Part shown: piece by piece, positions 46,901 through 57,566 of the stretch
Position numbering within the stretch: the stretch's first letter is position 1
Layout of the letters: each line of letters opens with the position of its first letter
Assembly: GCA_951213105.1 (NCBI GenBank)
Contig: OX578139.1
Location: 73,726,684 to 73,790,683, forward strand
Direction: 5' to 3'
DNA: 64,000 nt
Source: Amaurobius ferox
Lineage: Eukaryota; Arthropoda; Arachnida; Araneae; Amaurobiidae
Made by a program: the position numbers and the translations under genes
The notes under the pieces: generated by a model
What the model was told of the DNA's origin: nothing
Seen by the model: only the letters and a program-made list of their open reading frames with translations
Databases searched by the model: none

Positions 46901-47782
46901 ATATTGTTCAAAGTTAAAATCAATTTTATATCAATTTGGTCGATGAAGGTTCGCAAACTATGAATAACAGGACCGCAGAGCGATAACACGTAGATATATA
47001 CAGGTCATTGTAGTCTGAAGGACTAGTTTGCCATCCAGTAATGGTCTTCATCTTATCATTGGACTTTTCTTTTTCAACGGTCTTGTGATGATTGTTATTG
47101 TCACTCCGGAGGTTGGCTTCAGCCAGGGTCGGCGTCCAGGAGTGCAAAGCCGCCACATTTATGACATGCATGTTGACAACTGGGGTGTAAGGTCACAATC
47201 CCTTACCGCCATTAAGTAAGCTTCTCGTGAAGCCTTCCTTCTTTTTTCAAATTTTAAATGCTTTTTATACTTCTTATATTTATATCGTGTATAGTATTTG
47301 TAGCTGCTTTGCGCATAAATGCTATAACACTTCAATATCTTTAATAACTTCCAAATTCCATCTTATATATTATATATATATATATATATATACATATATA
47401 TATGTTCATTCCGGTGCTTCTAGATTAAGCTGTTGAGGTTGATCGTGTATACACGTGGTAGAAGAGGAAGGGTTCATGCCGCATGGTAATACAATTTTCT
47501 TAATGTATCCTTTTTTCATTTTTTGATGCCTGTTGTCTGAGTTTAAGCATTTATAGTAATGTACTATTGCTTAATCTGAAACAGGCATTTGTTTGGGTTA
47601 ATTAGAATTAAATACTCAGACCTGAAGATGAATTTAATTCTGATTAATCATCGAATTTGGGAAGGTTCTGTTCTTTTCTCTTATCGGCATTATGGCCGTG
47701 AATTTGCTTCTATGGTGATGTTAATATTACTTGAATTGTATTTTTATTTTTTTATTTTTACATAATTCTTATTATTACATTT

Positions 47783-47874
<92 letters not shown>

Positions 47875-48481
47875 ATAAAACTTGAAAAAATGCTACAATT
47901 TTGAGTGAATTGATCAAAAAGCTAAAAGCAAAAAATAATTTTTAATACAACTTGTAAAGCGCTATGCTGCAATTTTACATGTGTATACCTATATAAATTC
48001 CCAAATAGGACAAGTAGCAATTTACTCGTAAAATTTCTAGATAAGTGACGGAAGTAACGGCCGGGGGGAGTTGCGACCCCCATCACTCCGGTTAAAGCTT
48101 TTTCCGCCATGTCAAACGCTCCCGGTAGCCGATACTCCCTACACTATTTTCTTCATGACTCTTATAAAACAGTAAAAAATTACATACATACATATACACT
48201 TTCAATAACTTGTAAAAATTCAAATGCTTACTATAATGCGCTAAAACAAACCAAAAAGGACACACTATAAAAATATAACAATTAATTTCAAATACTAATG
48301 TATGAAATCACTTCACACGTGGTTAGTTAATATCCCAATATCAATATATTCAAAAAATAATGTTTGAAATCCAAGTCAGAGAGGTTATACTTAAAAATTC
48401 GGATACAAGACCAATTGGCAACACTATCGCCATATAAATTGGTATCGCCATAATAATATCGCCATAATATCCTATCTGGGA

Positions 48482-48522
<41 letters not shown>

Positions 48523-49230
48523 CAACAGAGTGTATATTCAAGTGAGATATAAAAAATTCTTCGTATCCAGGCAAAGAGAAAAATACTAAATATTTGGAGA
48601 GATGGTGCTATGAACAATGATATTACATTCCTGCGAAATCTAAATTTATTTATCTATAAACAATGGTGTGTATTGTATACATAAGAATATTCTTATTTGT
48701 GTCGCAATAACAATATACACTATATAGATGCATCAAAATTACAATTTTTATCACTTGCTGTTTTACTAAAAGTAAAGTGTCATCCAAAAATCATCTATCT
48801 GTGCACACCGTAGCATTTAACGGAAAATGAAATTATATTACTTAAGAGGAAAATAACCCCCATTAATTTCGTATATTATTCTCTACAAACATGCGAAGTA
48901 ACATTAAGTTATAATTAACGAAAAATTAGTTTTCGAAAATTTTCAAGTTCAGGACTCTATTAATTCTAATGCGTATGTGTAAACAGCAATGAAAGATAAT
49001 TGCTAAGTTCATTTTTGAAATATTAGCATAGAACGTGCTTTGGGCTTGGTGTTTATGTTGCGCTACATGTACACATTAAATAAATTAGGATTTACTGTGA
49101 CTAGTATAAGCAATCTATTAAACTAAAATAATTGAGACCCGCTTTTAAGGTAACACGGGAGTTTTTAAATAACAGAAATTTAACTTGTAGATTACATTCA
49201 TAAAGCATATTTTGATAAAACATATTTCCT
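46901..49230. other. Unassigned DNA with TA microsatellites and two less AT-rich patches
   Basis: TA tracts at 47367-47403, 47786-47871 and 48483-48520. 47080-47215 and 48050-48125 have higher G+C and open minus-strand frames (46926-47171, 81 codons; 47922-48110, 62 codons). I could not match either to a family. They may be remnants of retroposed or coding sequence. Confidence 0.45.
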
Positions 49231-51882
49231 TTTCAACACTTTCCAACACGGTTGAAAAGTGTTTATGACTTTGAGCATTCTGTCTGTCTGTTCGTTTCCA
49301 TGATAACTGCTGTGAAAATGACTTTATAAGAATGAGATTTTAGCAGGTGGTTGAGACGGTCTGTGTAAATGTCCAGGAATGAAAATGAATAATATCACCC
49401 AATTCAGATTTAACCCGTGTTGAAAAAGTGAAATAAAAATAACCCGATGGGGCAGATTTTTTAAAACATTTTTAAGCAAAGTTAATATTCACAAATTGCT
49501 TCGAAAATTTTAGAAAATATTCAAAATTATCAAATAAAATGCATAAAAAACAAGAAATATCAATCATGTATAAAGCATTGATTATGAAGCACTTTCCAAC
49601 TTCAATGAACTTTCATTTAAACAGCTCTAAAATACAATACATTCCTCGGAAATATTTTTAAAATTATCACAATACTGTATTAATTTATTATATTTGAAAA
49701 CTTGAAACTTCATAAAAAAAAATGAACTTTATTCAAATGACGGCATTGAAATATAAATTCACTGGTTTAAACAACTTTAAAAGCAGATACATTCCTCGGT
49801 AAAATTTTTAAAATTGTCATAATACTACAATAGTTTATTATATTTGAAAACGTCATCGAAAACAAATTAACTTTATTCAAATGGCGTCATCGAAATATAG
49901 CACTCCTGGGTCTCTCTATAAAAGCAGCATTTCATTCATAAACATTACTCCATTCATTTCATTCATCACAATATTATAATTTATTTCATTTAAAAACTTA
50001 AGACCATGGAGGTACAAGTAATTAAACTCTATGCTTAAAACTTCATCGACAAAGTCTGCTATAAAATCGTCTGTTCTCTATGTAAAATCAATGATCAAAT
50101 CCATATCAGCTATATTTCAGACTCAAAGATCTAAATAATTTTATGTTAATGAAATTCAGCAATTCTTAACAACTCATCCTACATCTTTATGTGTTTACAT
50201 TCTGTATACGTTAAAATTAGGCTTCGTTGTAGAAATAATCAAAGTTTGATGTTCATTTAAAATCAAATATATTGTAATTGCGTTGTTACAGAATGTAGAT
50301 GTACAGAAATTAAGCAAAAATAAAGCAGTTTTAGGATGGATACAGCACTAAATATAATTTAAAAAGAACTTTAAAAATTACGATATCGTGTACCACATTA
50401 TATGATCTCTTCATATAATATGGTATAATTATTTTTTAATTTTTATTTAAAAAACTATCGAATATAATTTGCTGAAATTTTTTTTCATATATTTTATGGG
50501 ATAATTTGAATATTTTCTAAAACTTTCGAAGCAATTTGTGAATTTTAAATTCCCTTAAAAAATGTTTGAAAAATTAGGTCCCATAAGTTTCAATGTATTT
50601 CATTTATTCAACCCAGGTTCAGTCCAAAACTAATCGGGTCATATTATCCATTATTATTATCATAGATCCACCATACCAGAATAAACAAAGTCTTAAACAC
50701 TTTTCAACTATGTTGTAAAGTGTTAAAAATTCAACAAAATATGTTGCGTAAATTTTAACACCTTACAACATAGTTGAAAAGTGTTTATGACTTTGTTCAT
50801 TCTGTCTGTCTGTCCGATAGCACGATAACTGCCGTAAAAATGACTTTATCAAAATGAAATTTTAGTATGTTATTCAGACGGTCTGTGGGACCTATTTGAA
50901 TATAAATGAATGATATCACCCAATTAGTTTTGGATTGAACCTGGGTTGAAAAAATGAAATACTTGAACCCTATGGGACCTAATTTTTGAAGCATTTTTTA
51001 AGCGAATTTAAAATTCACAAATTGCTTCGAAAGTTTCAGGAAATATTCAAATTATCCCATAAAATATAAAAAAATAATTTCAGCAAAATATATTTAGTAG
51101 TTATTTAAATAAAAATTAAAATAATAATTACACCCTCATTAGATCACGTGATCATTATATGAAGAGGTCACATGACCCATTTCAAAATAAAATATGGCAT
51201 CCATCTGGTATCAAAGTCGTGATTTTTAAAGTTCTTTTTAATCCACATTTAGCGTAATTTCCGTCCTAAAACAGTTTGATTTTTTCTTAAATTCTGTGCA
51301 TTTACATTCTGAAACAACGCAATTACAATATATTTGAGTTTAAATGATCATCGAATTATGATTATATCTACAACGAAGACTAATTTTCAGTTGTGAAGAA
51401 TGTGAATACCAAAAGATGTAGAATGAGTAGTTTAAGAATTGCTGCATTACTTTAACCCAAAATTATTTAGCTCATGAAGTCTGCAATATAGCTGATATGA
51501 ATGAAACATTCATTGATTATACACAAAGAACCAGCCGATTTTTAATGAAGTTTTAGGCATAGAATTTAATTACTTGTATCTCTAAGGTTTTAAGCTTTTA
51601 AATAAAATAAATTATTATTGTATTGTGGTGAATGGAAAAAAGTGAATGAATGAAATGTTGTTTTATATAGAGGCGATTTATATTTAGATGACGTCATTTG
51701 AATAAAGTTCATTTGTTTTCGATGAAGTTTTCAAATATAATAAATTATTGTAGTGTTTTGATAATTTTAAAAATATTACCGAGGAATGTATCGCATTTCA
51801 GAGATGTTTATATAAAATTGCATTGAAGATGGAAAGTGTTTCATTATCAATGCTTTATTCATGAGATGATCTTTCTCGTTTA
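49231..51882. mobile_element. Nest of family B elements: B5 (+, partial), B6 (-), B7 (+)
   Basis: B5 is 49231-49548, the hairpin half. B6 is 49549-50728, full length. B7 is 50757-51882, full length. The hairpin ends of B6 and B7 face each other across ~28 bp (GTAAAGTGTTAAAAATTCAA / TTAACACCTTACAACATAGT). B5 stops where B6 starts (CAAGAAATATCAATCATG), so B6 probably inserted into B5. No coding. Confidence 0.72.
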
Positions 51883-51920
51883 AATTAAGATTGAAATAAT
51901 ATTTGCACCCAAGATATATG

Positions 51921-52084
51921 CCTTCCGAGAGGTTGATGGTAGGGAAATGTGTGTACGGTCCCTGTGGATGCCTCCTCCACTGGGTTCCGGTCTAAATTAG
52001 TTGGCACTTCCCGACCATCTAAATTTTTACCTTGCACATTTCTGGTAGGTCGGACGGTCTGGGTCTCAATCAACTACAACAACA
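51921..52084 (+). mobile_element. 5'-truncated SINE of the same family
   Basis: 164 bp beginning CCTTCCGAGAGG inside the family body and ending GGACGGTCTGGGTCTCAATC plus ACTACAACAACAG. Exact 13-bp target duplication CCCAAGATATATG at 51908-51920 and 52085-52097. 5' truncation with a target duplication is the signature of LINE-driven retroposition. It sits in B-family DNA that continues at 52098. Confidence 0.88.
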
Positions 52085-52097
52085 GCCCAAGATATAT

Positions 52098-53545
52098 GAA
52101 GATACCACATAACTCATTGCAAAATAAAATATGACATTCATTTTCTCCCTTGTGTAAAAATCGTGATGGTTGAAGATCTTTCAAATTCATTTCTATTGTT
52201 GCATCCGTCATACAACTGCCTTGTTTCTGCGTATTATCTGTGTATCTAAATTCTGTACCCAACGTTATCATAATATTATTTTATTACTTTCCTCATTTTG
52301 CGTTAAAGAAATTCAGCAATTCTTATACAAATAGTCTTACAGCTTGATTGGTTTATATTCTGTATGCGTAAAAATTAGGCTTCGTTGTAGATATAATCAA
52401 AGTTTGATGATAATTTAAACTCAAAATTATTGTAATTGACTTGGCGCAAAGTATAGATGAACAGAAAATACGCAAAAATAAAGCGGGATATAATACTAAA
52501 TATAAATTTAAAAGAACTTTGAAAATCACGATTGGGGCTCAACAACCCAGTGGTTAGCACCCGGGAATTGCACTCGGTCAGCCCGGGTTCTATACTCGCC
52601 AATGCCAAAACTGCCGCCGTGTTCATGCGGAGCACGATCACGTTAAACATGTGGGTCCTTAAGTCTTTTCGAGAGGTTGGTGGTAAAGAAAGGAAGGTAA
52701 GATCCCTGTAGTGTCAGGCACGTGGAGCCTGCCACTACTGTGGCACAGGCATGGGAACCCACAGCCGAGTAGGATAGGATACCCCCAGCACGGAGAAGGA
52801 AGAACGAGACACCCCGGCCCGCCGGACAAGGAACGCCGCCAACTCCACCAACAGGCACCCGTACTCACCAGACACCCAAGGGGACAACCGGTCACCGCTC
52901 CGCCCATCGCGGAAAGCACCAGTCGCCCATCCAGAAAGGAACTAGCGGAGAAGACCAGAACCCCCAGTCAGCAAACCAGAGCTGGTCAGTCCCCAGACCC
53001 AGTCAGCAGGTACGGTCCCTGTGGATGCTTCCCCCACTGGGTTCCGGTCTATATTGGGTGACAGTTTTCGACCGTCCAAACAGATACCTTATACCTATCT
53101 GGTAGGCCGGACGGTCTGGGTTGAAGAAAAATCACGATTTTGACACTGGGATAAAAGATGGATGCCATATTTTTTTTCAAGTGGGTCACGCGATCTCTTG
53201 ATATAATATGGGTGTAATTAGTATTTAAATTTTTATCTAAAAAACTACCGAAGATATTTTGCTCAATCTTTTTATATATATTTTATGGAATAATTTGAAT
53301 ATTTCCTAAAATTTTCGAAGCAATTTTCGAATTTTAACTTCGCTTAAAAAATGTTTGAACAATTAGGTCCCGAAGTGTTCAATGTTAATTCTGTGATATT
53401 ATTTATTTGCATTCCTGTATTTGCATTCCTCCTAAAATTCATTTTGATATAGTCATTTCTAGGGCAGTTATTGTGCGTACGGACAGACAGACAGAAAGAA
53501 TGATTAAAGCCATAAACACTTTTCAACTATTTTGGAAAATTTTAA
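52098..53545. mobile_element. Family B fragments (+ to 52270; - 52280-53545) hosting a full-length SINE
   Basis: 52098-52270 matches the B interior in plus orientation. From 52280, B resumes in minus orientation and runs to a decayed hairpin end (CATAAACACTTTTCAACTAT, about 53511-53530) preceded by GGACAGACAGACAG. The minus-strand copy is split by the SINE at 52534-53127. Confidence 0.68.
52534..53127 (+). mobile_element. Full-length SINE with a tRNA-like head and a GC-rich insert
   Basis: 594 bp bounded by the 12-bp duplication AAAATCACGATT (52522-52533 and 53128-53139). It starts with a tRNA-like head, GGGGCTCAACAACCCAGTGG (A box TGGTTAGCACCCGGG, B box GGGTTCTATACTCG, to about 52602). It then has the same body as the 5S-headed copy (CTGCCGCCGTGTTCATG... 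at 52612) and the 3' end GGACGGTCTGGGTT. A ~300-bp GC-rich segment (52712-53008) sits between two versions of GGTACGGTCCCTGTGG (52696-52711 and 53009-53024). It is absent from the 5S-headed copy. Confidence 0.85.
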
Positions 53546-53676
53546 AAATGACTACTGCAAAAAGGACTGGAAATGATGTACATTTATAAAACGTCATGTA
53601 GATCTATTATATTAGCAGGAGAGTGGTTGAACTCGACTTTCTCATAATAGAATCCATTTTTGTCAAAAGTTACAAG
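53546..53676. other. Spacer upstream of the mariner relic
   Basis: No terminal inverted repeat could be matched to the far side of the mariner remnant. Confidence 0.4.
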
Positions 53677-54539
53677 ATGAATTTTGGAAGACCGTTGTCA
53701 ACTGTAGTCCCAGAAAATGTGTCGGCCATTCGAAAAATGTTAATCGATAATAATCGCTGTACTTTCTAAATGATACAGAAAGAACTTAACATTGGATCCG
53801 CAGCTATACATAAAATTATTCATGAAGAACTGCATATGAAAAAATTAGTTTGTCGTTGGGTCCCTCATAATTTAACAGCCCTCCAAAAAGCAGAAAGTGT
53901 CAGAATCAGTAAAGAAACCCTACAATTACTTAATGATGGTGGACACCACATTATTTCTAAAATCATAACTGGTGATGAAACGTATGTACCGTTTTTTGAC
54001 GTTCCAACACGTCCAGAAAGTAAAGTATGGGTCTTTGAAGATGACCTCAAACCAATAATGGTGAAAAACAACGTGCAATGAAAAAAATAATGCATCCCGT
54101 GTTCTTCAGAAGTACACGTCTGGTCAAAGCCATAAAGCTAGAGGGACAGAAGACAGTTGCCACTGACTGGTACACCACTAAGTATCTTCCAGAAATTCTT
54201 CAGGAAGTGAATGTTAGGGAATGAATGTGCCACGCTTCACCATGAAAATGCATCTTCTCATTCAGCAAGAGTGACAGTCGAATTTCTAGAACAAAATTTT
54301 TAAGGTGATAGAATATCCACCCTATTCTCCGGATCTTGCTATGTGTGACTTTTGGCTATTTTTAATCTAAAAAAAAATTACGTGGGCGTCGTTTTCATTC
54401 CGAAGATCAGATTGATGAGGCTATAAAAGTATATTTTTCATCGATTCCAGGAAATGGATGGCGTGAAGCATTTAATCTTTGGAAAATTCGCCTACAAAAG
54501 TGAATTGGTGTCGAAGGAGAGTACTTTGAACACTCCTAA
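53677..54539 (+). pseudogene. mariner transposase, degenerate
   Basis: The frame from ATG 53677 gives PLSTVVPENVSAIRKML, then a stop at 53767. It reopens at 53770 with the helix-turn-helix-like MIQKELNIGSAAIHKIIHEE and ITGDET (first catalytic Asp) to a stop at 54079. Later pieces in shifting frames include HHENASSHS (second catalytic position, Asp replaced by Glu), YSPDLAMCDFWLF (third Asp motif) and a C-terminal EGEYFEH before a TAA at 54537. Intact mariner transposases are about 345 residues with D,D34D. This one has at least two stops and several frameshifts and cannot be active. It would have catalysed cut-and-paste transposition at TA. The exact mariner subfamily was not determined. Confidence 0.88.
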
Positions 54540-55919
54540 AAGTTGGTAAGTTGACTTACCAACATTTAGGAGATTTCAAAACCATATCCACTTAGCCATA
54601 TCTCAAAAATTTCAGTGTGACCCTCGTATACATACATACATACAAGCCGATAAACAGACGAACCGACATATCTCCAAAACGTGTTCAGGATGTCTTGAAA
54701 CATACATTGGCATTAAAATTTCGAATTTAAAATTTTCGCGAAAAAAATACTTTCTCTATTCTATAGTACATAGTATGAGAAGTAAAAATATAGAAATAAA
54801 TAAGCAAATATTATGAATTTTACTAATGCTTTTGCAAATTACATTGGGTGATTTGACAGTGAATGATTTTTCTGTTTGTCTAGGAGTATATGGATAAATT
54901 ATCTCTGAAACAAATTGAGCTATTCAAATAAATATTGGTAAATTGTTTCCAATCAGAAAGAATAAAAGGTATACTTTATTACAGGATGGTCACAATTCGT
55001 GGCAATTTAACTGATAAAAAATTTTTATTGTGTAAGAGGAAAATATCTTCTATTTATATAATAAGTATGCACATTCTTCTTACATACAATGCAACGTTAA
55101 CTTGTAATTAACAAAATATTAATGTTCAAAATTCTGAAAGTTTAGAACACCATTTATTCTAACAAGTATGTTTAAGCATCAGTGAAGGATAACTACAGAA
55201 TGCATTTGTAGAATATTAGCATATAACTTATCTTGAGTCCATTTATATTGCGGCGCATATTAAATGAACATAGGAACTATGTATAATACCGAGCATTAAT
55301 AATTACGACGTGTTTATAAGATAATAGAAGAGTTTTAGAGTAAGAATATTTAATATTGCAGATAACTTTTGTGGTGATAGATTAAAAAACATGAGCGCCT
55401 TACGGGGAAGGGGAGGATAGCACCGTGTGAGACCAGGTCTTTTGAATATTATTCCAAAAATCAACAATTGGTCTAACATACATGAGGACTGGCACATACC
55501 TCTGTATTTCAGGTCGGTAGCTCAGCATCACTGGAATTTCTACCAATACCTTTTCTGCCATTTGGAGTCGTATATTTCTAAAACATTCTCAATACTCAAA
55601 ATACCAACAAACTGCTTGAAAACACGACTCTCGCTCTTTACTTTTGAAATCATATCTTATAATCAAGAATCTCTGTCATCGCTTTTTGAATAATATTCCT
55701 TTATTTTTACGTTCCTTTCCTCCTTGTCATCACATCATTTTCCTGAGGTCCAGATACGACCTTCTTGCTCTCATTGGATGCTCCTCACTGCGATATCGCA
55801 TCTTTGGCTCTTTTGGTTTCCAATGATGCTTGGTTTAAGTCTTGGCCCTAGGAGATTTGCCACAACCCCGCTTGCAATTTGTGTAACGTGTATATATTGG
55901 GGTCATGAGGCGGTGAGAA
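54540..55919. other. No gene recognised
   Basis: A small palindrome TTGGTAAGTTGACTTACCAA at 54542-54561. 55730-55870 is less AT-rich and ends TTGGCCCTAGGAGATTTGCC, similar to the end at 34718; possibly a SINE/LINE 3' fragment. Open frames (55303-55497 minus, 55427-55930 plus) have no domain. Confidence 0.45.
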
Positions 55920-56437
55920 AAGGGGGTTGATGGGCAGTTTCCGCATGCGGATCTGATGACGTCATGATGAGAAGAAGGAAGAAGTTTGACTCATCGAGGA
56001 GGAAGTGAATGAGATAACCTTTTCATTGGAACTTTGGACCGAATGAGGGAATATTTAAGCTGATAACGCAACTTGAACTTTGGACGGGCATCTCATGAGG
56101 AGATGGAACCTTAGATTGATGATGTCATGAGGTAGCTTTGAACTTTGACCGATAACAGGAGCAATGTGAACAGAGAGATCTTCTCCCTCGACGATCTGTG
56201 ACGTTCTGATAATATTTATCAGTTCAGACGTACTTAAATTGAATTTTCGAAGGTGCCGTCCCATAGCGGAAGTTTAAAGATTTGGGTGGGTAATGAAGAT
56301 TTGGAGGCGCCATCTATCGGACGCTTTTTAAAGTTTTGGATTTAAAAGCATATATTCGCTGAGTACGGGAAGAGACTCGAACCCGTAATCAGCTGAATGA
56401 TAACTTGACACTCGAAGCCATTCGGCCAGGATGTCTT
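55920..56437 (-). mobile_element. Candidate tRNA-derived SINE, minus strand
   Basis: On the minus strand an A box TGGCCGAATGGCTTCGAG (56428-56411) is followed after normal spacing by a B box GGGTTCGAGTCTC (56384-56372), like the Ser/Leu type of tRNA. No acceptor-stem pairing is evident, so it is not a tRNA gene. The downstream body repeats TGAACTTTGGAC-type segments (TCCAAAGTTC on the minus strand) near 56036, 56081 and 56144. A related scrap is at 62330-62345. No clear target duplication was found. Confidence 0.45.
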
Positions 56438-56528
56438 GGAAGATGTATGACAATGGAAAATATCTTTAGTGAGAATTTGAATGGTGGATGTTTTTTCAGT
56501 ATCATGAATGGTGGAATGGATTGAAAGT

Positions 56529-56636
56529 GTGGTAGATCGATATGAATATGAAAGAGTGGTAGATTGATATGAATATGAAAGAGTGGTAGATTGATATGAA
56601 TATGAAAGAGTGGTAGATTGATATGAATATGAAATA
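56529..56636. repeat. 27-bp minisatellite, 4 units
   Basis: GTGGTAGATTGATATGAATA + TGAAAGA, four consecutive units. One substitution in the first and one in the last. Codon-multiple period keeps a Ser/Tyr-repeat frame open on the minus strand; not a gene. Confidence 0.92.
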
Positions 56637-56774
56637 GTTTTATTAAAATAATCAGTATTTTGCAAAAGTGGTGTTTTAATATATTAATTTTAGTATGTGT
56701 TTGGGGGAAAGAGGGAATACCAAGAAATGTGATGTGAGCTAGTGTTTGGAACGCAGAGAATACAAGACCCTATC

Positions 56775-57150
56775 GTGTTAATTATTTTTAATGAAATTAA
56801 TTTTTTTGATTGTATTCATTAAAATGTAATGAAACAGTTAATTATTTTAATTGTTTAACCGAAGAATTTCCTTAACAACAACAAAAATAAATTATGAAAT
56901 GAACCAGAACGAGATATTTCAAAGCTTTCACAATTTACCATTGCATGGGCTCTCAAAAATTTCATTATTTCAATGAAATGCACAATATTTTCAAAACGAA
57001 TTAGAAATTATGGGTGCGTTTTTAATGAAGTTAATTTTTTTTTTAATTGTATTCATTAAAATGTAATGAAACAGTTAATTTTGTTAATGGTTTGACTAAA
57101 GAATTTCATTAACAACAACAAAAATTATGAAATAAACCAGAACGTGTCTT
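56775..57150. repeat. ~150-bp direct duplication
   Basis: 56780-56925 and 57020-57150 share TGTATTCATTAAAATGTAAT and TTAACAACAACAAAAAT blocks in the same order, ~240 bp apart. Diverged. Confidence 0.65.
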
Positions 57151-57566
57151 TTTAAACATGAGTTTCAGATTAAAATACTTCCAAAAATGACTTTTTTTAA
57201 AATAAGTTCATGGTAAGACCATTTTTAATTAAGAACTTGTAAGTAAATTGTATTTTTTTTTTAAATTTCAAGACGTGTTTGATATCTTATTGCATACAAA
57301 TAGATATATATATATATATATATTATGGCTGTAGATACATCGTAAAAACCAAACATTTCTATAGACATTACCAAAGGTGTGGATTTTGTTTTCTTTTTGA
57401 AAAATTCTGCTCTGAAAAAAAAATATGTATTTACATCTATATATGAATACACGTGCGGTGTTTATCCAAGCCATATGAAGAAATAATCAAATAATATTAT
57501 TTAACCTAAAATATTTCTTTCTTTGCAAAAACTTATCGCGCACGATTTTAACGACAAAATCTTCTT

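Noticed and set aside
52711..53061. 116-codon Pro/Arg-rich reading frame
   Set aside because: It starts at GTG, lies wholly in the GC-rich SINE insert and SINE tail, and high G+C alone keeps it open.
56350..56437. A genuine tRNA gene (minus strand)
   Set aside because: A and B boxes are present but acceptor and anticodon stems do not pair. More likely a SINE head or tRNA relic.
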